Shown here: positions 7,831-14,507 of the stretch, piece after piece
Layout: the number at the start of each line of letters is the position of its first letter
How positions within the stretch are numbered: the stretch's first letter is position 1
DNA from: Planctomycetota bacterium
GTDB lineage: Bacteria; Planctomycetota; Phycisphaerae; Sedimentisphaerales; SM23-30
Assembly: GCA_029573975.1 (NCBI GenBank)
Contig: JAKQBU010000405.1
Coordinates: 1-26,814 of the forward strand
Reading direction: 5' to 3'
Length of the DNA stretch: 26,814 nt
The notes under the pieces: generated by a model
What the model was told of the DNA's origin: nothing
What the model saw: the letters and a program-made list of their open reading frames with translations, nothing else
The model's database searches: none
Made by a program: the position numbers and the translations under genes

Positions 7831-8289
7831 CTAATTCACCAGGTCTTCCCGGAACGTGGTATTCACCAGAATCAAAGTCAGCACCGGGTAGATCAGGCCG
7901 ATAACCGTTCCCAAATTGAACCCGCCGCCCAGCTCCTTGGCAAAAAAGAATCCGGAAACAATACTATTGAGAATGTTTACTATTCCATAGGTACTGCCCA
8001 GATACCGACCCATGACTCGTTTCTGCTTGATATAGCCGATCCCCGACAGCAGCAAAAGCAGGCTGGAGACAATGGTCATTACAAAAATCACGATGAAAAT
8101 CCAGGCCCCCATGTTTTGCATCGCCTCAATCTGGGCTTTGGCATTGGCATCCATATTATCGGTTGGGACCATGTTAATGAAGGCAAACATGGCGATAAAA
8201 CCGAGCAGGCTCAAGAAGCCGAAACCCGAAAAGACAAAATTCAATACCGCCAGGGCCGTCAATCCGCCGGGCCGTTTTTCCGCACTCAT
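7831..8289 (-). CDS. Four-helix membrane protein, function unknown
   Basis: 152 residues with four predicted membrane helices (about residues 12-40, 62-85, 98-115 and 122-145) and a short polar loop between helices 1 and 2. A textbook AGGAGG ribosome site lies about 6 nt upstream of the ATG. It is the first gene of the ABC exporter operon and may be an accessory subunit, which is inference from position only. The promoter and dyad at 8330-8387 lie just upstream. Confidence 0.75.
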   Translation of the reverse strand: MSAEKRPGGLTALAVLNFVFSGFGFLSLLGFIAMFAFINMVPTDNMDANAKAQIEAMQNMGAWIFIVIFVMTIVSSLLLLLSGIGYIKQKRVMGRYLGSTYGIVNILNSIVSGFFFAKELGGGFNLGTVIGLIYPVLTLILVNTTFREDLVN

Positions 8290-8329
8290 CCGTACCTCCT
8301 GTTTATTCGCTTACCTTAGTCGCTTAAAA

Positions 8330-8362
8330 AACTGTGTCCACCAATTTTCGATGGACACAATT
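8330..8362 (-). promoter_or_regulatory. Strong dyad: operator or intrinsic terminator
   Basis: On the minus strand the arms are 8350-8362 and 8330-8342 (about 13 bp with a G-U pair and one mismatch; core TGTGTCCA/TGGACACA), loop 8343-8349, followed by GTTTTTT. As RNA this is a good intrinsic terminator for the operon ending at 8447. But its left arm also overlaps the -10 box of the candidate promoter at 8360-8387, just where a repressor operator would sit. Confidence 0.6.
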
Positions 8363-8387
8363 CTACCGTAAAGAAAGTCGCCGGCAA
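8360..8387 (-). promoter_or_regulatory. Candidate sigma-70-type promoter of the ABC exporter operon
   Basis: Minus strand: TTGCCG (8382-8387), a 16-nt spacer, TAGAAT (8360-8365). Transcription would start near 8353 and read into the 8289 gene. The site sits between the upstream operon end and the exporter operon, where one is needed. Confidence 0.45.
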
Positions 8388-8446
8388 AGCAAAAACATTA
8401 CAATTTTTACACCGAATTCCGTATATTTTCCCAAACTTTATAGTTT

Positions 8447-10171
8447 TTACTGCTTCCGGATGGCAATCCCGCAGGAACCCATATTGCCAGTCGGGGCTTG
8501 GGGGCTGGCAAAAAAGGGAACAAATTCCCGTTGAGTAGGATCTTGTGAATAAACATATCCGCAATCCGGGTCCAGCGTCACCGTTAGTTTGTAGTGAACA
8601 ACCGGCAGCAAAAATTGTAATTTTACTTCATAGCCATAATCCTTTTGGGGAAGCGTGGCCAGCGGCATGGTCCAGATACAGGCAAGATTGGCGTTATCCT
8701 CGCTGAAATTTTCCAAAGGTACATCCAGCTTATAGCCCCCCTCCCCCGCTGCTGAAAACGCAATCGCCTGTTCACCGAAAGTTACCGATTGAAGCTTTGC
8801 CTCACTATAGGGCAACTGAATCGTCATGGCCCGGCCCTCCGCCGGCCACCTGAGCAAGGTCAGGAGAGAATGAACCTCCACCTGATCGCCGGCGGTAATA
8901 TGCCAGTTGTCATATTGTTTGCCCACCCATTCGTATTCCTGATATGGCTGATACAGCCTCGCCTGCTCCTCGGTGGGGACCGCCGGTTCCGGCAGGTCTG
9001 CCGGGGCGGCCTCTTCCACCGTCAGATCGCCGTAGATTACCCGGTACCTTTCCGCTCCTTCCGGCTGATACCAGAAAACGGCCGTTTCCGCATCACCCAG
9101 CTTCACACCATAGCCGTTATAAATCCACTGGCCCTTCAATCCCTGGGTGAACAGGATTCCCCGGACCACTTTCAGGGCATATTGCACCATCTCCTCTTCC
9201 GACAATTTCATCTCCACCATTTTGGTCTCGATAATCTCCGGGGACTGCTGCCATACGCCCATGTCCAGCTTGGGCGGGAATACCCCGTCATACAGATTGG
9301 CCCACAGCCGCAACCCTTCGATCAAATCCTGTTCGGTGGGATTGGCCAGATCAAACTGGGTTTCCAGCAGCGTATATCCTTCGGGTATCTCCATACTGAA
9401 CAGGGATGGGTCCATCTCCATATCAAACTCAAAATCGCTGAAGGTTACCTTGCCCTGGCCAAAGGTGGATTCCAGCCGCACCGGCATCTTTGTTTCCGCG
9501 TCCGCCCACACGGTCATATCCAAATTGCCTCGATAGGCATGATATCCTATGGCTGGCCGGCCGCCGATCTGCTGTTCTTCCAATTCTTCGATGGTTACTT
9601 CGGGAGATTGCAGGGTCAGATTAATGTTGTGAATCAGAAGTTCCAGATAATTCTGCGGCCGCTGGGGCAGCCCGTCCAGCTTGACGATCATGGCCTTCTT
9701 CGCCGCCGATTCCAGCACCAGTACCTTGCCCTCCTGGAAATCAATCACGATGGATTCACCGCTTTCCAGATTTTCCCGGATGCGGCTGGTCCCCATCGTC
9801 ATAATCTGGACCGGCTTGGCCTCTTCATTCTTTCCGGCCAGGCTGATATTAAATATGGCGGTCTGGGCTGCAAGTATGGGCTGAACGACATCCGCGAAGG
9901 CGATATTTTTATGGCCCGGCGTAAACGTAAAAACAAATACAGCAATACCGGCAGCTATCATAAGGGCCGCCGCGATTTTGGTCATGGTCTTCATGGCTCG
10001 TATCCTTTCCACAAATGTGGCTTTGGGTTTGGGTAACAGATCCGCCGCGCCAGCCCTCAGAACCGTATCCCGAATCTCCTCCCCCGGCCCCGCCGGCACG
10101 GGCATCTCCCGCAACTGCCGGATGGCCTCTTCCAGAATATCATTCGGTTTCTTCTTACTATCGCCGGTCAT
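8447..10171 (-). CDS. Membrane-anchored protein with LolA-like domain, partner of the ECF sigma factor
   Basis: 574 residues from the ATG at 10171, which has GAGG about 8 nt upstream; an earlier GTG at 10198 has no ribosome site. An N-terminal cytoplasmic region of about 60 residues (LEEAIRQLREMPVPAGPGEE) precedes one membrane helix (about 62-82), then FADVVQPI and a large extracytoplasmic part. Residues about 95-290 look like the LolA/LolB-type beta domain seen in planctomycete sigma-linked proteins. The rest (about 290-574) is unassigned. The start overlaps the sigma gene end by 14 nt, so translation is coupled. That layout is typical of anti-sigma factors, but there is no zinc-binding HxxxCxxC motif, so the role is inferred from context. 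Confidence 0.75.
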   Translation of the reverse strand: MTGDSKKKPNDILEEAIRQLREMPVPAGPGEEIRDTVLRAGAADLLPKPKATFVERIRAMKTMTKIAAALMIAAGIAVFVFTFTPGHKNIAFADVVQPILAAQTAIFNISLAGKNEEAKPVQIMTMGTSRIRENLESGESIVIDFQEGKVLVLESAAKKAMIVKLDGLPQRPQNYLELLIHNINLTLQSPEVTIEELEEQQIGGRPAIGYHAYRGNLDMTVWADAETKMPVRLESTFGQGKVTFSDFEFDMEMDPSLFSMEIPEGYTLLETQFDLANPTEQDLIEGLRLWANLYDGVFPPKLDMGVWQQSPEIIETKMVEMKLSEEEMVQYALKVVRGILFTQGLKGQWIYNGYGVKLGDAETAVFWYQPEGAERYRVIYGDLTVEEAAPADLPEPAVPTEEQARLYQPYQEYEWVGKQYDNWHITAGDQVEVHSLLTLLRWPAEGRAMTIQLPYSEAKLQSVTFGEQAIAFSAAGEGGYKLDVPLENFSEDNANLACIWTMPLATLPQKDYGYEVKLQFLLPVVHYKLTVTLDPDCGYVYSQDPTQREFVPFFASPQAPTGNMGSCGIAIRKQ

Positions 10172-10694
10172 GGCGGACCTCGTTTTTCGACTCTTCACTT
10201 ACAAAATTTGACAATAACTCACGTAACTGCGTTCGCGCCCGGTGCAGCAGTACGCCCACCTCGCTGGTGGTCTTTTTCACCTGGGCGGCGATCTCCCGGT
10301 AGCTTTGGCCTTCCAACGCTGCCAGACAAAAGACCTCCGCCTGTTCGGGATTCAGTTGGGTCAGGGCCTGCCGCAGATGCTCCCCCAGCTCAGCATACCC
10401 GGCCTGTTCCGCCGGCCCGCCGTCCCGGCTGGCAATCTGATTCCAGTCAGCCGGTCCGTCGCTGCGGGACCTCTGCCGCACCCGCTGACGAAGCTGATCC
10501 AGTGCCTGGTGGGTGGCGATCCGGCAGAGAAACGCCGGCCACTTCCGCACCGGCTCCTTCCGGGCGGCTTCCAAGGCAGCGATAAACGTCTCCTGATAAC
10601 AGTCCGACGCATCCGCCTCATTGCCCAGAATCCGGTATGCCGTACGCCATACCGTGGGGCTGTTCTCCTTGACAATCGATTGCCAGTCTTCCAT
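10158..10694 (-). CDS. ECF-family RNA polymerase sigma factor
   Basis: 178 residues. Region 2 spans about 10-80: the VWRTAYRILGNEADASDCYQ core and WPAFLCRIATHQALDQLRQR, the part that binds the -10 element and RNA polymerase. Region 4 spans about 110-165: LNPEQAEVFCLAALEGQSYREIA followed by a helix-turn-helix with VGVLLHRARTQLRELL. Regions 1 and 3 are missing, as in all ECF factors. AAGGA lies about 7 nt before the ATG. It is followed, with a 14-nt overlap, by the membrane protein that may regulate it. The signal and target promoters are unknown. Confidence 0.92.
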   Translation of the reverse strand: MEDWQSIVKENSPTVWRTAYRILGNEADASDCYQETFIAALEAARKEPVRKWPAFLCRIATHQALDQLRQRVRQRSRSDGPADWNQIASRDGGPAEQAGYAELGEHLRQALTQLNPEQAEVFCLAALEGQSYREIAAQVKKTTSEVGVLLHRARTQLRELLSNFVSEESKNEVRHDRR

Positions 10695-10777
10695 TCGGAT
10701 CCTTTGTCCAGCAAGCCTCTGTTTCCGCTTCGTTCACAGTATAGACGACCGGAAGGCAGGTTTTATTACAAAAAATT

Positions 10778-11002
10778 TTACCGTTTCCCAAAACGATGGA
10801 TCAGGATCAGCAGCAGGGTCAGCAGGAGGGATAGCAGAAGGCAGGTCCCCAGCGGCAGGAAAATGCGCCAGTTTCTGCCGCCAACCGAGAAATCGCCCGG
10901 CAGATGCCCCACACCCAACCGGCCCAGCAGATAAAGAAGCCCCCCGCCCGCCGTAATGACCAGGCCCACCAGTGTCAGAATTTTACCATATGGCTCGAAC
11001 AT
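10778..11002 (-). CDS. DUF2905-family small membrane protein
   Basis: 74 residues: helix 1 (about 8-27), the conserved LGVGHLPGDFSVGGRNWRIFLPLGT block and helix 2 (about 50-68). The LPGDF and FLPLGT signature is typical of DUF2905, a widespread inner-membrane family of unknown function. Its ATG lies one nucleotide after the stop of the deacetylase-family gene, so the two are co-translated. The ECF sigma gene follows after 83 nt. Confidence 0.88.
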   Translation of the reverse strand: MFEPYGKILTLVGLVITAGGGLLYLLGRLGVGHLPGDFSVGGRNWRIFLPLGTCLLLSLLLTLLLILIHRFGKR

Positions 11003-11003
11003 A

Positions 11004-12167
11004 TTACGCCATGCACTTCCAGTAAGGCTGCAAAATCTTTTTCACCTGGCGGATTACGGCCTCCGTTTCCGCCGCCCGCTGATACACCGGTTCCGAAAGC
11101 GGCTGGGGCCACTGGATGGTCTTGCCGCTCAGGCCGGCAATCAGGCTCAGCCAGGCCCGGGGCAGGATTTCCGGGGTGTAACCGGAGCAGAGCAGATCGA
11201 CACAGCGGCCGCCGCAAAGTTCCCCGGCCAGGTGCCGCATTTTCGCGCCAATCATCTCAAACCCGGCCATCGTCAGCCCCAGGCTGGTCAGGCTGTCGGC
11301 AAAATGCGGGTCCGAGCCGCCGTAGCGGATGATAAGCTGGGGCTGGAATTCCCGGGCCAGCGGCAGGATGATTTCGTCAAAAATCCGTTCATAATCACCG
11401 TCCCCCGTTCCGGATACCAGCGGCACATTCACCGTAAATCCCTTCCCCGCGCCGCTGCCGATTTCCTCCACCGCCCCGGTGCCGGGATAAATGCCAGCCT
11501 GATGCAGATCGATATACAAAACCCGCGGGTCGTCGTAAAAAGCCTCACAGGTGCCGTTGCCGGCATGGGCGTCGGTGTCCAGAATCAGGATTCGCTCCAG
11601 CCCATACGCCTTCCGGGCGTGCCGGCCGGCGATCACCACATCGTTGTAGATGCAGAAGCCCTCCCCGTAGCCGGCCTTGGCGTGATGCAGCCCCCCGCCG
11701 ATACCGACGGCCTTTTCCGCCCTGCCCTGCTGGACCGTATCCACCGCCAGCATCGAATTTTTCACCACGGCCCGCGCCGCCTTTTCAATCCCGGCCGGCA
11801 GCCGCCCGGTTGCCGGATCCAGATTGTCCTGGCTGACATAGACCGACAGGCTCTGCCGGCTGGGACCGACTTTCGGCCCCCATTCCGACCGGTTGGCGTA
11901 ACCCAGGAACGGCCAGCTTAAATCGTCCGGTTCCTCATCGGCCAGGCTGGCCGCTTTGAGAATATTGATATAATCCGCGGTATGCAGCAGCCGCAGGTCC
12001 TCGTCCCAGGCCAGTTCCTCATGGCGGATCACCTGAAAATCCCTGTCCGCCCCGAACACGTCCTGATACGCCTGAAAAAAAGAGACAAACCGGTCGCCCC
12101 GAAAGGCATGTCCCAGGCCAAAATCATAGTTTTGAATCTCCGGATTATATAGAATCGCAATACTCAT
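11004..12167 (-). CDS. Histone deacetylase superfamily protein
   Basis: 387 residues, arginase/deacetylase fold. The active-site set is intact: the His pair GGLHHAKAG (H161, H162), GFCIYND, the metal ligands in LDTDAHAGNGT (D199, H201), a second Asp in ADSLTSLGLT (D291) and the catalytic-type Tyr in CSGYTPE (Y330). The family usually reads HHG where this protein has HAG; the replaced His is not a metal ligand. Bacterial members deacetylate acetoin-pathway proteins, acetylpolyamines or acetyl-lysine. AGAGGAG upstream supports the start at 12167. It heads the operon with DUF2905. A gene for a Lys-tailed histone-fold protein lies 0.85 kb away. Confidence 0.92.
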   Translation of the reverse strand: MSIAILYNPEIQNYDFGLGHAFRGDRFVSFFQAYQDVFGADRDFQVIRHEELAWDEDLRLLHTADYINILKAASLADEEPDDLSWPFLGYANRSEWGPKVGPSRQSLSVYVSQDNLDPATGRLPAGIEKAARAVVKNSMLAVDTVQQGRAEKAVGIGGGLHHAKAGYGEGFCIYNDVVIAGRHARKAYGLERILILDTDAHAGNGTCEAFYDDPRVLYIDLHQAGIYPGTGAVEEIGSGAGKGFTVNVPLVSGTGDGDYERIFDEIILPLAREFQPQLIIRYGGSDPHFADSLTSLGLTMAGFEMIGAKMRHLAGELCGGRCVDLLCSGYTPEILPRAWLSLIAGLSGKTIQWPQPLSEPVYQRAAETEAVIRQVKKILQPYWKCMA

Positions 12168-12472
12168 GCAAAAACTCGCTCCTCTTACCTGGCGGGATGG
12201 GTGCTTTTGTCGAACTTCTATTCGATACTTGGCTTATTCTACTCCATCGCCAGCCGGTCTGCAATAGCCTGATCATACCAGCCGCCAGAGGACTACCCCC
12301 CCTCTCAGAAAAGGGAGAAAAGGAAAATCGGCTGCTGCCCGCCGCTCCAGAGATGAATAGGGCCGCGGTGGTTTACCCTGTTGACGTACCTGCCTGCCGC
12401 TGTATAGTGGGTAATGAAAAGCCCGAGAAAATATGGCCCCAGCGGGCGGGATGATACAGAAAGGAAGAACCG
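12168..12472. other. Divergent intergenic region
   Basis: About 305 bp between the deacetylase gene (-) and the 12473 gene (+). It carries a good + strand promoter at 12381-12408. An open stretch at 12197-12454 has no ribosome site and Pro/Arg-rich, low-information content; I do not call it a gene. No minus-strand promoter is clear. Confidence 0.5.
12381..12408 (+). promoter_or_regulatory. Sigma-70-type promoter
   Basis: TTGACG (12381-12386), 16-nt spacer, TATAGT (12403-12408). Predicted start near 12415, giving a leader of about 58 nt to the ATG at 12473. Confidence 0.55.
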
Positions 12473-12898
12473 ATGAATCAGGAAGACCAGAAGCATCTGG
12501 ATTTATTGTCGTTGTTTCATTATATCCTGGGCGGGATTTTGGCGGTTTTCGCCTGTTTTCCCTTCATTCATGTCTTTATCGGGCTGATGCTGGTTTTCGA
12601 AAAGCTTGAGGATGGCAGCACCCCCCCGCCGCCGACTTTTTTCGGATGGATCTTTGTCATTATGGGAGGGCTGTTTATTGTGCTGGGGTGGACGCTGGCG
12701 GTGTTCATATTGGCAGTCGGTCGCAAGCTGAAACATCGAAAAAACAGATTATTTTGCCTGGTCGTGGCCGGTATCGAATGCGCGTTCATGCCGCTGGGAA
12801 CCGTGCTGGGGATCTTTACCATCCTGGTGCTGAGCCGGGATTCAGTGAAAGAACGGTTTAACCAGCAAACAATTGAGGCAGGCAGCCGGGTGGAATAA
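12473..12898 (+). CDS. Small multi-helix membrane protein, function unknown
   Basis: 141 residues. A short charged N-terminus (MNQEDQKHLDLLSLFHYILGG) precedes hydrophobic segments at about 15-42, 55-83 and 93-118, separated by a Pro-rich loop (DGSTPPPPTFFG) and a basic loop (RKLKHRKNR). The N-terminal 'HLDLLSLFHY..GG..A.FACFP' pattern occurs in small membrane proteins of Planctomycetota and Verrucomicrobia, but I know no function for them. Ribosome site AAGGAAG about 7 nt upstream. It ends in a shared terminator facing the histone-fold gene. Confidence 0.8.
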   Translation: MNQEDQKHLDLLSLFHYILGGILAVFACFPFIHVFIGLMLVFEKLEDGSTPPPPTFFGWIFVIMGGLFIVLGWTLAVFILAVGRKLKHRKNRLFCLVVAGIECAFMPLGTVLGIFTILVLSRDSVKERFNQQTIEAGSRVE

Positions 12899-12950
12899 CC
12901 GGAAAACTAACATTCTTTTTGTTAAAAAAATTTAACGCACCCAAAACAAA

Positions 12951-12982
12951 AAAAGCCGGGCGGGAAATCCCGCACGGCTTTT
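12951..12982. terminator. Bidirectional intrinsic terminator
   Basis: AAAAGCCGGGCGGGA, a two-base loop, TCCCGCACGGCTTTT: a 15-bp stem with one mismatch, flanked by A-run and T-run. It separates the convergent genes 12473-12898 (+) and 13020-13241 (-) and can serve both. Confidence 0.85.
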
Positions 12983-13019
12983 CGCTTGAAAGCGTTTTTC
13001 CTTTCGCGGCGAATGATTC

Positions 13020-13241
13020 TTAGAGATCCTGGGGTTTGACCGTACTGCGGCGATTGGCCTGGGTTCGGGCAATTGCCTTATCCAGACAGCAATAGACACA
13101 GTCGGAAACTGCCGCCACCGCGTCCGAACTGCACATGCAGCCTTTGGAACGGATGTAAGCTTTGACCTTGCTCGCCACGACCAGCATTTCCTTGCCGCTG
13201 GCCTTCTTCGCGGGTTTCTTTGCAGCTTTCTTCTTAGCCAT
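13020..13241 (-). CDS. Bacterial histone-fold protein with Lys-rich N-terminal tail
   Basis: 73 residues from the ATG at 13241 (GGAGG about 11 nt upstream). The frame stays open further upstream, but that part is not gene-like. The first 17 residues contain 8 Lys with Ala, Pro and Ser (MAKKKAAKKPAKKASGK). The rest fits a minimal histone fold: helix 1 EMLVVASKVKAYIRSKG, the loop CMCSSDAV, a long helix 2 (about 41-62) and ANRRSTVKPQDL. That last block matches the loop-2/short helix 3 element of archaeal and bacterial histones (R-x-T-V-x-x-x-D-[LI]), where Arg/Thr contact DNA. Related single-fold proteins are known from Bdellovibrio (Bd0055). It would be a small DNA-binding chromatin protein. 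Five Cys (35, 37, 48, 51, 52) are unusual for a histone. Promoter candidate at 13315-13343. Confidence 0.8.
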   Translation of the reverse strand: MAKKKAAKKPAKKASGKEMLVVASKVKAYIRSKGCMCSSDAVAAVSDCVYCCLDKAIARTQANRRSTVKPQDL

Positions 13242-13314
13242 AATTTTTGGTCCTCCATGATAAATATAGATTCTATCGAAGAAAACACACCGGATTGACG
13301 CCAATCCTGTCATT

Positions 13315-13343
13315 CTTGTAGTGATTCGCCACTGTGAATGCAA
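13315..13343 (-). promoter_or_regulatory. Candidate promoter of the histone-fold gene
   Basis: Minus strand TTGCAT (13338-13343), 17-nt spacer, TACAAG (13315-13320). It would give a leader of about 65 nt before the ATG at 13241. Confidence 0.35.
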
Positions 13344-13402
13344 TAAAAAAAACGTAAAAAATGACAAATTTCGGCCCAAAATCGTATTTTCCGGCACTTT
13401 TT

Positions 13403-13428
13403 CACCTTTTTTCCTGTTGGAAAAGGTG
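13403..13428. repeat. Dyad upstream of the histone-fold gene
   Basis: CACCTTTTTTCC, four-base loop, GGAAAAGGTG: a perfect 10-bp pairing with two extra T. The motif GGCACTTTT occurs on each side of it (13393-13401 and from 13435). It may be a protein-binding site or a hairpin. Confidence 0.45.
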
Positions 13429-13482
13429 TTCCGAGGCACTTTTGGGGTTATACTTTGATTTAGCCCTTTAATTGACGGAACC

Positions 13483-13562
13483 GCCAAAAGTCGATATTGT
13501 CATCCAAAAACGGCTCTGGCTCCCCAATAACATGGGGCCCAAGAGCTTTTGACGCTGGCGTC
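13483..13562. repeat. Dispersed repeat, copy 1
   Basis: Shares with 25739-25805, in the same order and orientation, the blocks CAAAAGTC, ATATT, CAAAAA, GGCTCTGGC, AGAGCTTTTGACGC and GGCGTC. Copy 1 has about 12 more bases in the loop between GGCTCTGGC and AGAGC. GCTCT/AGAGC forms a hairpin in both, and GACG-4 nt-CGTC follows. Confidence 0.75.
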
Positions 13563-13716
13563 TAATTAGGATAGGAAATAAAAATTATTTTTTTGACTAA
13601 TTCCCCTGAAATTTGATAACTTTTAGATACTGATTTGGACGAATATAACAGTACCGCCCGGTCCTGGGATCCGGGCAGAAAACGAGGATGGAGCTTTTTT
13701 TCAGCAGGAGTTGAAA

Positions 13717-14109
13717 GTGAGTAAGAAAAAAAACAGCGAAGACCATCAGGAATTTGTAACCGTATTGTTCGCGCGAAATCTGGCCGAAGCAGAATTCTAC
13801 AAGGCTCTGCTCGAGGACCAGGAGATCCCCGTTTTGATTGAAGACGAGAATACCGAGGCCATGGGGCTGCCGGATATGGCCCGGGGAGTGCCGGTAATGG
13901 TTCCGGAAGAGCAACTGGAGATTGCCCAGGATATCATCGAACAACGGGCCGCCCTCGACGATGACATTGAAGATAATGGCGAAGACGAGGAAGACGAAGA
14001 CGAGGAGGAGGACGAGTTCGAGGATATGGAAGAACTCGATCTGGAAGAGGCAGAGGAAGAAGACTTTGACGACGAAGAAGAAGAGGACGAGGAGGAGGAG
14101 GAACGATAG
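13717..14109 (+). CDS. DUF2007-type protein with long acidic tail
   Basis: 130 residues from the GTG at 13717; AGGAG (13706-13710) lies 6 nt upstream, while the TTG at 13711 is too close to it. Residues about 11-75 (FVTVLFARNLAEAEFYKALLE...IPVLIEDE, then VPVMVPEEQLEIAQDII) fit the small DUF2007 ferredoxin-like fold, whose role in signalling is only suspected. Residues 81-129 are almost pure Asp/Glu: 40 of 49 by my count, an intrinsically disordered polyanion. The stop is 2 nt before the next ATG, so the Arg-rich protein is co-translated. A role as a nucleic-acid mimic or a partner of basic proteins is inference. Confidence 0.8.
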   Translation: MSKKKNSEDHQEFVTVLFARNLAEAEFYKALLEDQEIPVLIEDENTEAMGLPDMARGVPVMVPEEQLEIAQDIIEQRAALDDDIEDNGEDEEDEDEEEDEFEDMEELDLEEAEEEDFDDEEEEDEEEEER

Positions 14110-14111
14110 TA

Positions 14112-14450
14112 ATGGGTGAAGCCAGAGAAGTGACAGAACCAATTCAGGAAGATCGCAGACAGGGCCTTCCGGACCGGCGGGAAAGTCCGCTGGAGCGGCG
14201 GACCGGGGTGGACCGGCGCAGCGGCTGGGACCGGCGGCGCGGCCCGGGACGCAGGCGGCCGGACGAACGACGCGCCGCCGAAGAAGGCGAGATGAACGAC
14301 GAGCAATTCGAGCTGATCATGGCGATTGACGCCTACAAAAGAGCGAACAACCGGCCGTTCCCCAGCTATACCGAAATTCTGGAAATCATCAAGGCCCTGG
14401 GATACCGCAAAATAGCGGAACCCAAATCCCTCAATGAAGTGAAGCCTTAG
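14112..14450 (+). CDS. Arg-rich '(D/E)RR' repeat protein with conserved C-terminal domain
   Basis: 112 residues. Residues 15-54 contain 16 Arg, mostly as (D/E)RR units spaced about six residues apart (DRRQ, DRRE, ERRT, DRRS, DRRR, ERRA). This makes a basic, disordered segment. Residues about 61-104 form a compact helical domain (NDEQFELIMAIDAYKRANNR, PFPSYTEILEIIKALGYRKI) that looks like a small winged-helix or regulator-type fold. I recall similar proteins only as uncharacterised in Planctomycetota. It starts 2 nt after the acidic-tail protein; the pair carries opposite charges. Function unknown. Confidence 0.78.
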   Translation: MGEAREVTEPIQEDRRQGLPDRRESPLERRTGVDRRSGWDRRRGPGRRRPDERRAAEEGEMNDEQFELIMAIDAYKRANNRPFPSYTEILEIIKALGYRKIAEPKSLNEVKP

Positions 14451-14507
14451 CCCGCCGCTGCCGTTCCGGTTTGATTCACTATCATTGACACCAATGGTTA
14501 GCCGGGT

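Larger units (their letters stand above)
13242..13716. other. Divergent intergenic region (475 bp)
   Basis: Gene-free in my reading. It contains the histone-gene promoter candidate (13315-13343), a dyad at 13403-13428, repeat copy 1 (13483-13562), a weak + promoter candidate (TTGACT at 13593-13598, 18 nt, TAACTT at 13617-13622) and a GCCCGG/CCGGGC hairpin at 13656-13676 upstream of the DUF2007-type gene. Confidence 0.5.

Noticed and set aside
8789..10036. Open frame of 415 codons on the + strand
   Set aside because: Antisense to the LolA-like membrane protein; His/Gln/Arg-rich with no ribosome site or family motif.
10956..11921. Open frame of 321 codons on the + strand
   Set aside because: Antisense to the deacetylase-family gene, which has all its catalytic motifs.
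12197..12454. Open frame of 85 codons between the deacetylase and the 12473 gene
   Set aside because: No ribosome site, no recognisable fold, and it spans a strong promoter.
13242..13487. Upstream extension of the histone-fold frame to 13487
   Set aside because: The extra 82 residues are low-information; a clear ribosome site precedes the ATG at 13241, and a promoter candidate and dyad lie in the extension.
13549..13576. TTGACG in repeat copy 1 as a -35 box for the DUF2007-type gene
   Set aside because: The same block recurs in copy 2 where no gene follows on the + strand, and no convincing -10 box lies at the right distance.
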